Part shown: positions 35,492 through 44,946 of the stretch, piece after piece
Layout of the letters: each line of letters opens with the position of its first letter
How positions within the stretch are numbered: the first letter of the stretch is position 1
Source of the DNA: Salinispora tropica CNB-440
GTDB taxonomy: Bacteria > Actinomycetota > Actinomycetes > Mycobacteriales > Micromonosporaceae
Direction: 5' to 3'
DNA length: 64,000 nucleotides
Assembly (NCBI RefSeq): GCF_000016425.1
Contig: NC_009380.1
Span: 4,158,144-4,222,143, forward strand
The notes under the pieces: generated by a model
Told to the model about the DNA's origin: nothing
The model's database searches: none
The model's input: only the letters and a program-made list of their open reading frames with translations
Program-made: the position numbers and the translations under genes

Positions 35492-38400
35492 CTAGAACCA
35501 TGAACTGACTTCCCTCCCGAGCCCCTTGCCGACCTCGCTTGCTATAATTCCTCCGGCCAAGGCACCTACTGCACCGCCCACGAGAGTGCCCACCGGCCCG
35601 CCGACGGCAGTGCCAATTGCAGCGCCCGCTTGCGCGCCTACCCAAGCGCCGGCCATTCCTCCAACCGCACCAGCACCTGCCACAGTAGCTGCAGCCGCTT
35701 CAGACGCACCATCCTTGCGCTCATCACTATAAGTGAAGACACCGTCGACAGCCATCATGACAAAACCAGCCCGACTGAAGTACCGTGCACCGGTTACCCG
35801 GTCGAGCGCGCGAACCCTGCCATCCTTCCTGAATCGCGTCTGTACAGCGAATGCATTCCGTCGCCGCGAGTCGGCGGTATTCCCGAATCCTCGGAGATTC
35901 ACAGCCCGACTCTTTACATGCTGAAGGCCGGCTCCCACATTGTTGGCGACATCAATGGCACTAACATCGAACCCTTTCTTTCCATCGGGCCGATCCACCT
36001 TGATATATATAGCAGCTTTTACAACTTTCTGAATCTTGCGTATCGCCCGATAAGTACTGTTGAAACGGTGTCGAAGCTGAGCACTCGGCCGCTTTATGGG
36101 CTTGCCGGTTATCTTTATCTTCTTTTTGGTGATGTAGGCGCGTCGGCCATCTCCATTGACACCCTCTTCGTAATATAGGCCACTGGGGTCGCTGAACGTA
36201 ATTGGAGAGTTGTTAGCGTAGGCGTACCCATGCATCTGCTGAAGGTTCGTCGACTCAATGATCGGGTCAACGCTGATGAAGCGGCCGAGGGTGGGATCGT
36301 ATTCTCGGGCACCGAGGTGAGTGAGGCCGGTGGGGTCGGTGGTGCCACCGACGTAGCCTCGGGTGCCAAGCCAGGGAGACGGTGGCGTGCCGCGACTTTC
36401 GCCATAGGGCATGAGGCGGCGGCGTTGGGTGGTGAGGGTGCCGGCGTCGATCTGGACTTGGCCGGTGCCCTGGTGGTTGTTGACGGTCCACTTCAGGCCG
36501 GTGGTGTCGCGGATGGCGTAGCCGTCGTAGTAGCGGGTGCCGTCGGCTTGGGTGCTGCCGGTGGAAAGTTCGAGTTGGGTGTGGCCGAGATAGAGGGTGG
36601 TTTTGTCGGGGTCGCGGGTGAGGAGCCTTGCACCGTTGGCGTCGTACAGGTAACTGGTGATGTCGCCGTTTTCAGAGAGGGTGTCGAGGCGGCCTTCGGG
36701 GTTCCAGGTCAGGGTTTGGGTGTCGCCGGTGGGCGTGGTTCGGGTGAGGGTGTTGCCGGCGTCGTCGTAGGTGAACGCTCGGGTGGGGGTGGCGGCTTGG
36801 GGGCCGGTCGCGGTGACGTCGGTGACCGTGTGGGGTCGGGCCTGGCCGGGGTTGGGGCTGGTGTAGGTCCAGGTGGTGTCCCCGGCGGCGGGGTTCTTGT
36901 CGACCTGGGTGAGTCGGTTACCGATGGTGTCGAAGGTCCATTGCCGCCAGTACGGATCGGCGCCGGCGCGTTGCGGGGTGGCGCAGTTCCAGGTCGCTTC
37001 GGTCCATGCTTCGGTGAGGCGTTGTTGGTGGTCGTAGGTAAAGCATTCGACCTGGTCTCGTTGGCCGTCGGTCTTCCCGGCGATGACGCTGATCAGGCCA
37101 TTGTCCTGGTAGGCGTACTGGGTGCTGAACTTGTCGTCCCAGGTGCCCGGGGTGGTGGGGTTCTCGGTCTGCACCCGGGCGTCGAGGAGCCGGCGGACGC
37201 TGGTGCCGTGTTGCGTGGTCAGTCGCACTCGATTGTCGTTGTCGCCGAGGTAGGTGCGGTAGGGCAGGGTGTCGTAGGCGTAGTCGATGTCGGCGAGGTA
37301 GGTCTGTTCGCCGGAGGCCATGGAGGTGAGTAGGCCCTGGCTGGTGTAGGTGTGGGTCAGCGTTTCGGCGGGCAGCCCGCCGACACCGGGCAGGCTTTGG
37401 GTGGCGACGGCTCCGTTGGGCTTGTAGGTCGTTGTGGTGGTGTAGGCGCCGGCGAGCGTGCTGTTGGCAGTGGACGCGGGGATGATGACTGTAGAGGACA
37501 GGGGCCGGTAGCCGTCGTCGTAGGAGTCGACGCTGCTGGTGTAGGCCAGTGCGTCGGTGTCGTAGCGGGTGGAACTGGTCGGCTGGCCCTTGGCGAGGGT
37601 GTCGTAGGTCCAAGCGGCCATCAGCCGGCCGGTGGCGGATCCGTCGCGGACACCGGTGCGCCGGTCGAGGTCGTCGTAGCTGTAGTACAGGGTGCTGCCG
37701 CGCCCGTCGGTGACGGTCTTCACCGTGCCGGTGTCGTGGTAGTCGGTGCTGGTGGTGCCGGCGTCAGGGTCGACAGCCTGGGTTCGTCGGCCGCGCAGAT
37801 CGTAGGTGTAGGACCAGGTGTTCCCGGCCGGGTCGACGATCGAGGTCAGGTCACCGCGCAGGTTGTACCCGTAGGTGGTCTGGTCGAACGCTCCCGCCGT
37901 GTTTGCCGTGTGGTACTGCCGCTTCTCGGCGACCCGGCCGTGGTCGTCGACGATGTCGCGGGTGGGGTAGGACCCGGCGGGTGGGGTGACGGTGGTGGAA
38001 TTCCACGTGTACGCGGTGGTCGTCTTCCACCTGTACGTGTCCCGTGACCAGGTTTCCGCGGCGGTTTGCCGGTCTCGCCCGTCGTAGGTGTAGCGGGTCT
38101 GTCGCTCGATGGCGGAGTCAGCGGCGGTGACGAGGGTAGACGTCGGCGTGGAGTCGGTGTTCCAGAAGGTGGATTCCTTAGCTGTCAGCCCGCGCTCGTC
38201 GTAAACGTTCTCGGTGATGACCCGCTTGCCGTCAGCGGCGGTGGCCTGGGTTTGGCGGTGTTGCAGCAGCCCGTCGTAGATCTCGTACGAGGTGATCTGG
38301 TTGCCGTTCGGGCCCAACGCCCGCGTGCGCACCCAGGATGGTGCGGTTTTCGACAGGGTGTAGGCGTATTCGACATCGGGAGTACCGGTGGTGTTGCCGG

Positions 38401-41400
38401 GCCGGGTTACCGACAGCAGCCGACCCACCGCGTCGTAGGTGCCGGTTGTCACCTTGTTGTTGGCATCGGTGACTGTCAATGGGACGGCACGCGTGACGTC
38501 GAAGCTGCTGGTGCTCGTGTGACCGGCCGGGTTCGTGACCGTGACCGTGGTGGTCAGCCGGTCGGAGTTCTCCGTGTAGACCGTGGTGGTGGTCCGGTTC
38601 GCTACGTCGGTGGACGAGGTGACCTGACCGTGGGAGTCGTAGACCACGTTCTGCGAGGCGATGACCCAAGCGTCATCGACGTAGTGGCCAGTCTTGGTGA
38701 CGTTGCCCCGTCCCGGTGCGCCGCCGTGGGCGAGCCCGTCGTAGTAGTAGCGGGTGTCGCCGAGCAGCTCGCCTAGCGTCTCACTGCAACCCGCGGCCCG
38801 CAGGGTTTCCTGCTTGACGAAGTCGTACTTGTGCGTTGACGGGTTGTCCGCGTACGTGTACGTGACGCAGGTCTGGTCGTCGGTCGCGGGTCCGCCCTCG
38901 TCCGACACCGATACCACCCGGCCCAGCGTGGAGTCGTAGCTGGTGCGCACCAGCGACCGCCGTGACCAGGCCCCGTCGACCCATTCCCACCGGATCTCGT
39001 CGTCGACCCGGGTGATGTAGGACTTGTGCACGTTCGGCACCGCCCACGTCGTCGACAGCGTCCGAGTACCGGTCGTCACCGTCCACGGGTCGTGCTTGAC
39101 GATCTGCACCACGCTGCCGCCAGCCCGGTCATAGGTACGCTCGTTGAGGAGATGCCCCCGCCGGTACTCGGCGTCCGTGGCCGCGCCTCCACCGACGACC
39201 GAGTCGAACGGTGTCACCGACGCGGTGCGGGTTCCCGAGGAAATGTAGTCGCCGTGCAGGCCCCGCAGGTACAGGTAGTCGGTCTGCGACCGGGTACCCG
39301 AACCCGAGCCCCTTTTGACGGTGACGTTGGTGTAGCCGGCCCAATCAGCCCAGGACCGCTTCGCCAGCGGTGCCGCCCACACCGCAGCCCCGTCCGAGTG
39401 AGCCCACAACACGCTGGTGGAGGAGTTCGCCGTCGAATACCCGTACTCGGTCGTGATCGGTGCGGAACCTCCCACTAGGTCGGACTCGACAACCTTGGAC
39501 ACAATCCGTTTGTGCCACCACGACCAGCCCGTCTGCCCCGACGGGTTGGTGTAGTACTGCGGGAAGCACCGCTTCGAGTTGTGATCCGGATCCGGGAACG
39601 CGGACCCGAACCGGCACCCGGTGTCCGTGTCGGCGTAGGTGACATCAACCTGGCCACCGGACTCGGTCCGCAGCCTGGTGACCCGATACTTCTCATGCGA
39701 CTGCATCGACGCGTCCGGGTCATAGTCAGCCCGGTTCTGCATCCTCGTGCCGTACGTTGTCAACGCAGGCAGCGTGATCGAGCCACCCGCCGTCTTGCCC
39801 GTACGCGTGATGCTCGACAGCCACAACACCGGTGATCCGGGCGCCGACGGGAACTGATGTCCGATCGCCCACTCATCCACCGTCGAATACGAGCCGCTCG
39901 TCAACACCTGCGTCGAGATCTTCGATACCCGCTTACTCGACCAGAAACTCGGCGTCAGATTGTTCGAGCAACTCGACGCCGACACCGTGCACTCCAGATC
40001 CCACGGAGTGTCGGGCCAGTTCGCCTCGTTGCGCGTACCACACGACGTCGTCACACACCGGTCCGAGTTGGTGAACACCACCCGCGCCGGCGCCACCACA
40101 CTCGACGCGTCAGCTGCGTGAGTGCCGTACTCGATCCGCTTCAGATACACCTCACGGTGATACTGAGCCGTCGACGACGCCGAATTCCTCAACCCCGTCC
40201 GAACCGTCTCCCGGCCATACCAGTACGAAATCTCGTTACCGTTACGGTCCACCACATAGTCAAGCATCCACCGCCATGCCTGCTGACACCGCGACGATCC
40301 CACCGACGAACTACTGAAACACGGCTCGTGCGAATGGTTCGCAAAAACCGGCGCCACCGCGGTCGAGTTCATGTTTCCCTTACCATTGGGCAGCTTCTCC
40401 CGACCGAACCAGTACTCCGTCCCGTCCGTCGTGGTCACCCGCCAGTGCTCACCGTTGTTGTCACTGTTAGGAGCACCGGTAAGCAACTCCACCCGCGACC
40501 CGTCGTCGTCGGCCAGCCGCCACTTCCCGTCGCTGCCGAGCACGATCTCGCTGGACGTGCCGTTGAGCATGATCTGCGCGTTGGGCTGCCGCCAACACAG
40601 GTCCCCCGTCGACGCCAACGACGTCCAGTGTGGCGACAGTTCACTTTCGGAGTCGTCCACGCACGGACGGTAGGTACGCTCGATGAACCCCGGGGTGTAG
40701 TTCCACCCCTCCCCAAACTTCGACGGCTGAGTGTTCGACCCCGCCGTCTGCCCGTCCACCGAACCCGAGCTGTACCCCAGACTCACCTCCGGTACCAGGT
40801 CACCCGGCACCGTCGGCACCTCCATCGGGTACGAGTAGGTGAAATCCGCGGAGTTACCGCCAGCTGCCCACGACGACGACGCCTTCAGATCTGTCTTCGA
40901 AAAGTCCCCAGCCTCCGTCGAGGACCCAGCCGCAGCCAACACCACAATCTGCCCCGCAGCCGACCCGGCCGCGTCGGACCCCGCCAACCGACCGCTCTGC
41001 GGCTCCAGCGCGGAAGCAGCCAGGTCCACCTCAGCAGTGACCACGCCCGCGGCACCGTCATTGACCGAATCCAACCACCGAACCTGCCCACACTCCGCTG
41101 CCTCCGGCGTGGTCAACACGCACGCCGGCATCGTCGCCAACCGCAACCGCCACGCCCAGTCACCCCCATAGGCGTGCGCGAACGACGAATAGTCCACCCG
41201 CACCTCAGCGCGTCCCCGCCCGCCACCATCCACACGATCGACCCGCAACGCGAGCGGCACACCCGCCCGCTGCGCCGCCTTCCGATCCAACACCTCGACC
41301 CGCACCCGAGCCGGCAGCTCCGAGGCATCCGCCGCATCGGCCAACGCTTGGCCCGACAACACATCCGTCGCATCGTCGTCCACCGCCGTCACCCCAACGG

Positions 41401-41722
41401 GCAAACCACCCGGCTTCACCGCCCCCCGCACACGCCGCGACTGATCTCTCGACAGCGGCAAATCGACCACCGCCGACCCCTCAGTCGGCCAGACCACCGG
41501 CTCCGGCGTGAACACCGGCATTCCCGGCAACGGCTTCGGTTTGCTCACCACCGCCGACACCGGCACCGGTGTCGGACGCTGTTCCGACTCTGGCTCTGCG
41601 GCGGGGGCAGCCAACGCCGGCGGCACCCCGCCTACCAGCGACGCCACCAACACCCCCACCATCAACGGCGCCAACCAGCGCACACGACCACGGGCACAAG
41701 CCGAACGGCGAGAAGCAGACAC
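35492..41722 (-). CDS. secreted RHS/YD-repeat polymorphic toxin
   Basis: A 2076-aa protein. A Sec signal peptide with cleavage near ALA-A (residues 1-39) is followed by a region resembling SpvB/TcdB-type N-terminal domains (PGDLVPEVSLGYSSGSVDG) and many YD repeats (YTYDLRGRR, YYSYDDLDRR). Next is the RHS-associated core (YVGGTTDPTGLTHLGAREYD, then GRFISVDPI), ending at DPSGL, residues 1844-1848. The remaining 228 residues are unrelated to the core, encoded by AT-richer DNA, with a basic helical part and a C-terminal glycine zipper (about 2009-2076). This is the layout of a polymorphic toxin whose tip is a membrane-active domain. Confidence 0.88.
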   Translation of the reverse strand: MSASRRSACARGRVRWLAPLMVGVLVASLVGGVPPALAAPAAEPESEQRPTPVPVSAVVSKPKPLPGMPVFTPEPVVWPTEGSAVVDLPLSRDQSRRVRGAVKPGGLPVGVTAVDDDATDVLSGQALADAADASELPARVRVEVLDRKAAQRAGVPLALRVDRVDGGGRGRAEVRVDYSSFAHAYGGDWAWRLRLATMPACVLTTPEAAECGQVRWLDSVNDGAAGVVTAEVDLAASALEPQSGRLAGSDAAGSAAGQIVVLAAAGSSTEAGDFSKTDLKASSSWAAGGNSADFTYSYPMEVPTVPGDLVPEVSLGYSSGSVDGQTAGSNTQPSKFGEGWNYTPGFIERTYRPCVDDSESELSPHWTSLASTGDLCWRQPNAQIMLNGTSSEIVLGSDGKWRLADDDGSRVELLTGAPNSDNNGEHWRVTTTDGTEYWFGREKLPNGKGNMNSTAVAPVFANHSHEPCFSSSSVGSSRCQQAWRWMLDYVVDRNGNEISYWYGRETVRTGLRNSASSTAQYHREVYLKRIEYGTHAADASSVVAPARVVFTNSDRCVTTSCGTRNEANWPDTPWDLECTVSASSCSNNLTPSFWSSKRVSKISTQVLTSGSYSTVDEWAIGHQFPSAPGSPVLWLSSITRTGKTAGGSITLPALTTYGTRMQNRADYDPDASMQSHEKYRVTRLRTESGGQVDVTYADTDTGCRFGSAFPDPDHNSKRCFPQYYTNPSGQTGWSWWHKRIVSKVVESDLVGGSAPITTEYGYSTANSSTSVLWAHSDGAAVWAAPLAKRSWADWAGYTNVTVKRGSGSGTRSQTDYLYLRGLHGDYISSGTRTASVTPFDSVVGGGAATDAEYRRGHLLNERTYDRAGGSVVQIVKHDPWTVTTGTRTLSTTWAVPNVHKSYITRVDDEIRWEWVDGAWSRRSLVRTSYDSTLGRVVSVSDEGGPATDDQTCVTYTYADNPSTHKYDFVKQETLRAAGCSETLGELLGDTRYYYDGLAHGGAPGRGNVTKTGHYVDDAWVIASQNVVYDSHGQVTSSTDVANRTTTTVYTENSDRLTTTVTVTNPAGHTSTSSFDVTRAVPLTVTDANNKVTTGTYDAVGRLLSVTRPGNTTGTPDVEYAYTLSKTAPSWVRTRALGPNGNQITSYEIYDGLLQHRQTQATAADGKRVITENVYDERGLTAKESTFWNTDSTPTSTLVTAADSAIERQTRYTYDGRDRQTAAETWSRDTYRWKTTTAYTWNSTTVTPPAGSYPTRDIVDDHGRVAEKRQYHTANTAGAFDQTTYGYNLRGDLTSIVDPAGNTWSYTYDLRGRRTQAVDPDAGTTSTDYHDTGTVKTVTDGRGSTLYYSYDDLDRRTGVRDGSATGRLMAAWTYDTLAKGQPTSSTRYDTDALAYTSSVDSYDDGYRPLSSTVIIPASTANSTLAGAYTTTTTYKPNGAVATQSLPGVGGLPAETLTHTYTSQGLLTSMASGEQTYLADIDYAYDTLPYRTYLGDNDNRVRLTTQHGTSVRRLLDARVQTENPTTPGTWDDKFSTQYAYQDNGLISVIAGKTDGQRDQVECFTYDHQQRLTEAWTEATWNCATPQRAGADPYWRQWTFDTIGNRLTQVDKNPAAGDTTWTYTSPNPGQARPHTVTDVTATGPQAATPTRAFTYDDAGNTLTRTTPTGDTQTLTWNPEGRLDTLSENGDITSYLYDANGARLLTRDPDKTTLYLGHTQLELSTGSTQADGTRYYDGYAIRDTTGLKWTVNNHQGTGQVQIDAGTLTTQRRRLMPYGESRGTPPSPWLGTRGYVGGTTDPTGLTHLGAREYDPTLGRFISVDPIIESTNLQQMHGYAYANNSPITFSDPSGLYYEEGVNGDGRRAYITKKKIKITGKPIKRPSAQLRHRFNSTYRAIRKIQKVVKAAIYIKVDRPDGKKGFDVSAIDVANNVGAGLQHVKSRAVNLRGFGNTADSRRRNAFAVQTRFRKDGRVRALDRVTGARYFSRAGFVMMAVDGVFTYSDERKDGASEAAAATVAGAGAVGGMAGAWVGAQAGAAIGTAVGGPVGTLVGGAVGALAGGIIASEVGKGLGREVSSWF

Positions 41723-42330
41723 GCGGAACTCCAGGGTGGAAGATCAACGGAGCCCCGCGAGTATCAAGAACAGCTCACAGAACTGTCAATTCATCTCCGC
41801 AAATGTCGCTAAACACCTACCCGGGCAACCCAAGCAGCAAATCGCCAAATAACACCTACACCCCTTACTCCCAATTGATCACATAAGGACATAGCGATAT
41901 CACGCACAGCCCGCATCAGATCACCCAAAATTACGAGCCAAGTCCGAAAGCTGCCTATGGCTCCGAGGTCAACTTCCGCAAGCTCCGCGGCGGTGGCACT
42001 ACCAACACCATGGAGAGCTGCGTCGCAGCGGTGATCCCCCCTGGCACCGACAGCGCGGTAGTCCTCGGTGACTCGAAGTTGGGGGGGGGGACTCACCCAC
42101 CTGGGTCTGCTGCACCGATGGGTGACATCTGAGATGGCTTGCCCTCGTGGCGGGCTGGAAGGATGTTGCTGCGCCCAAGCCCCACCCCCGGGAGTTGCGG
42201 CCTGCGGGGCGTGGGTGGGGTGGGGTGGGATCGAGCCAAAATCGCACCGCACGGGGACACTCCGGGAAGAATCAGGTCAAGAAACCTGGCGGCCAGGGGG
42301 TGGCGGACGGAAGGGCGGGAACGTCAGAAC
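41723..42330. other. gap upstream of the RHS gene
   Basis: The first 240 bases are AT-rich and probably hold the RHS promoter, reading on the minus strand; no convincing -35/-10 pair can be fixed. The DUF397 remnant at 41968-42110 and a short inverted fragment of a DUF397 C-terminus (minus strand near 41930-41962, reading SFRTWLV) follow. After a run of ten G (42081-42090) there is rearranged sequence leading into the truncated deacetylase. Confidence 0.6.
41968..42110 (+). pseudogene. DUF397 remnant, right copy
   Basis: Reads VNFRKLRGGGTTNTMESCVAA then VVLGDSKLG, then runs into ten consecutive G residues and loses the domain end. It is a close copy of the left remnant, in the same orientation, so the RHS and immunity genes lie between two direct repeats of about 140 bases. 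Confidence 0.6.
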
Positions 42331-42384
42331 TCGCCGGATTCCATTTCCCGCGGCCTCTTTGCGGGTGAGGTCGCCGTACCGCGC

Positions 42385-43356
42385 ATGCTGAAGCTATTCC
42401 GAAGGTACGGCCTACGGAGCACCTGGTTCGTACCCGGGCATTCCATCGAGACCTTCCCCGACCAGTGCCGACAGATCGTGGACGCCGGCCACGAGATGAG
42501 CATCCACGGCTACAGTCACGAGAACCCGCTGGCGATGAGCCGTACGCAGGAGGCTGCGGTCCTGGACCGAAGCATCGAGTTGGTCGAGGCCGTGAGTAAG
42601 CGGCAGCCCACGGGATACGCCGCACCATGGGGATCACTCTCACCGGTCACGCATGAGCTGTTGCTGGAACGAGGAATCAAGTACGACCGCACGTTCATGC
42701 ACAACGACTTCCATCCCTACCGACTTCGCGCCGGGGACACCTGGACCAAGATCGACTATTCCGCCCGAGCCAGCGAGTGGATGAAGCCGCTGGTCCGCGG
42801 CGAGGAGACCGATCTCATCGAGATCCCACCAAACTGGTATCTCGATGACCTACCGCCGATGATGTTCATCAAGGCCAACCCCAACAGTCATGGCTGGGTC
42901 AACCCACGACAACTGGAAAAGATGTGGCGCGACCAGTTCGACTGGGTCTACCGGGAGCTGGACCATGCCGTATTCCCCATCAATCTCCACCCCGATTTCT
43001 CGGGACATCCGCAGGTCCTTCTGATGCTCGAACGAATTATCGACTACATCAAACAGCACAAGAGCATCCGGTGGGTCACCTTCGATGAGATTGCCAATGA
43101 TTTCGCGGCCCGCAACCCCGCGGCGGGAGCAGGTGACCGCCCGCGGCGGACAGAACGTGGTACGGCACCCGGGAGGCTCAGCCGGCGGCCCGCCGGGCAC
43201 GGGCCCGACGCTTCCCCTCCTGCATCGCCTGCACCCGGGCCACCGGGATGGTGCGCCCCTCGGCGACCAGGTCGGCCGGGAGCTGTTGCGCCGTGGGCAT
43301 TCCGTCCGCCCACGGATCCCCGGTGGCGACCAGGGCGGGCGCGGTCTGAATCGTGA
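42385..43356 (+). pseudogene. polysaccharide deacetylase, N-terminally truncated
   Basis: Family sequence begins at about 42331 (SPDSISRGLFAGEV) and the first ATG is at 42385 (MLKLFRRYGL). Recognisable parts are STWFVPGHSIETFP, GHEMSIHGYSHENP (metal-binding HxxxH), PTGYAAPWGS and INLHPDFSGHPQVL. The leading strand with the catalytic Asp and first metal ligand, which should come before this, is absent, replaced by island-border sequence. The frame runs on past the conserved end (about 43120) antisense into the ligD-like gene. It is probably non-functional as a NodB-type enzyme. Confidence 0.65.
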
Positions 43357-44137
43357 AGTCGGCGGGCGTGACCGAGGGCAGGATGTCCCAGGGCACCGGG
43401 AACGAAACCGGCACGCCCGGCCGTAGCCGCGGGCTGTACACGGCCACCACCGTCGCCCCGCCAGCTCGGGTGGAGTCGATGAAGACCTTCCCACTCCGGT
43501 CCTCCCGGATGAAGGCGGTCGTCGCGAGGTCCGGGCCGAGGCGTGCCGCCCGGAACGCGATCGCTCGGGTGGCAGCTGCCAGATCCTCTGCCGTCGCATC
43601 CCCCGTCACCGGCACGAACACGTGCACTCCCTTGGCGCCGCTGGTCTTCACCACCCCGGCGAGCCCGGCACCGGCGAGAGCCCGTCGGACCAGGAGGGCC
43701 GCGGCCACCACCACCTCGAACAGGGCGCCCTCCGGCGGGTCCAGGTCGAGCACGAGGTGGGTCGGACGTTGCAGGGCGGCGACCGTGGCGAGGGTGGGGT
43801 GGAATTCCACCGCCCGCTGATTGGCGAGCCAGAGCAGTGTGCGTCGGTCGCCGCAGAGGGCGTACGAGATCTCGCGGTGCGAGGCTGCCGCCCACACCCC
43901 CGTACGAGGAATCCAGTTCGGGGTGTATTTCGGCAGGTTCTTCTGCATGAACGGGGGCTGCCCGGGGCGCACCCGCATGACTGACAGCGGCCGTTCCCGC
44001 AGGTGAGGCAAGATTCGGTCGCGCACCGTGTCCAGGTAGTTCACCAGATCGCGCTTTGTTGCGCCCGCCCCGTCGAACAGCGGCTGACTCAGGTTAGTCA
44101 GTGCGACCCCGTCCCGGGTCTCCTCGACCTTGCCCAT
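43178..44137 (-). CDS. LigD-type DNA polymerase/primase domain protein
   Basis: A 319-aa protein of the archaeo-eukaryotic primase superfamily as in LigD POL domains. The metal-binding motif VLDLDPPEG lies near residue 130, and TSGAKGVHVFVPV with later RAGGATVVAVYSPRLRPG match the family. It is a stand-alone polymerase domain with no ligase or phosphoesterase module. Relatives fill gaps in Ku-dependent non-homologous end joining; no ku gene is in the window. The start is the ATG of MGKVEETRDG. Confidence 0.9.
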   Translation of the reverse strand: MGKVEETRDGVALTNLSQPLFDGAGATKRDLVNYLDTVRDRILPHLRERPLSVMRVRPGQPPFMQKNLPKYTPNWIPRTGVWAAASHREISYALCGDRRTLLWLANQRAVEFHPTLATVAALQRPTHLVLDLDPPEGALFEVVVAAALLVRRALAGAGLAGVVKTSGAKGVHVFVPVTGDATAEDLAAATRAIAFRAARLGPDLATTAFIREDRSGKVFIDSTRAGGATVVAVYSPRLRPGVPVSFPVPWDILPSVTPADFTIQTAPALVATGDPWADGMPTAQQLPADLVAEGRTIPVARVQAMQEGKRRARARRAAG

Positions 44138-44322
44138 CCGGTCACCCTGCCGGCAACGGAGGCAACGGTCAACACGCCCGGCCGTCGACGCGAACATGGC
44201 GGCCAGCCCCTCGGCCCGGAACCGGCAGCCACCGCCAGAGCATCGCCCAAAGTTCCTTCGACACGGCCAAACGGACCCACCTGTGTGTGGCGAACGCCAC
44301 TGGTTTGCCCATCAGTCGGCAT

Positions 44323-44338
44323 CTGACCGATCGGTCAG
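44323..44338. promoter_or_regulatory. TetR-type operator palindrome
   Basis: The perfect 16-base palindrome CTGACCGATCGGTCAG ends 28 bases before the TetR start codon. ACCGATCGGT-type symmetry is a common TetR operator, so autoregulation of the TetR-MMPL pair is likely. Confidence 0.75.
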
Positions 44339-44366
44339 GCATGCTGTTGAGGGAGGTGGGACCGGC

Positions 44367-44915
44367 ATGACACGGGCGGTGCCCGAACGGCATGACAACA
44401 TTCTCGCGGCGGCGGGGCGACGGTTTGCGCAATCCGGCTACCGGGGCACGTCGTTACAGGACATCGCGGCAGACGTGGGCTGTTCGAAGGCGGCGGTGCT
44501 CTACCACTTCGCCGACAAGAAGGCCATTCTTGCCGAACTGGTAGCCCGGCCGATCGACCAGCTACGGGAGCTCGACGAACGCATCGCAGCCGCGAGCAGC
44601 CCGGCCGAGGCACAGCGGGTCGCGGCCGAGGGCTACGTCGACCTGGCCGTCCAGTTCCGGCGCGAGACCGCGTTCCTCCGTGGGGAGTTCCCCGGCCTGC
44701 TCGAGCACCCTCCCTTCGACCACCTGCAACACGTCCCGGAACGGCTCGTCCGCGCCTTTGCCGGACACTCCGACCGCCCGGCCGCCCGGGTCGCCGCGCT
44801 GGTGGTGCTTGCGGGCATCGCCGAGACGTGCGGCGAATTCATCGATCTCCCCGATTCGGAGCTACGTCCGGCGCTACTTGCGCTGGTCCGCCGGGCACTC
44901 GAACCGGTCACCTGA
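44367..44915 (+). CDS. TetR-family transcriptional regulator
   Basis: A 182-aa repressor. The N-terminal helix-turn-helix reads ILAAAGRRFAQSGYRGTSLQDIA then VGCSKAAVLYHFADKKAIL. The C-terminal ligand domain is unspecific. The ATG follows GAGGGAGGTGGGACCGGC. The perfect palindrome just upstream and the MMPL gene 31 bases downstream suggest it represses this efflux operon and responds to a compound the pump exports. Confidence 0.92.
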   Translation: MTRAVPERHDNILAAAGRRFAQSGYRGTSLQDIAADVGCSKAAVLYHFADKKAILAELVARPIDQLRELDERIAAASSPAEAQRVAAEGYVDLAVQFRRETAFLRGEFPGLLEHPPFDHLQHVPERLVRAFAGHSDRPAARVAALVVLAGIAETCGEFIDLPDSELRPALLALVRRALEPVT

Positions 44916-44946
44916 CCCAACCGATAACGACGGAGGACACCGACCC

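Noticed and set aside
36230..37333. Glycine/valine-rich plus-strand frame opposite the RHS gene
   Set aside because: Shadow of the YD-repeat coding region; the minus-strand frame has the signal peptide and RHS core.
32443..43200. tRNA-Arg as integration site for the island
   Set aside because: No integrase gene and no copy of the tRNA 3' end was noticed at the far border; the DUF397 repeats explain the boundaries better.
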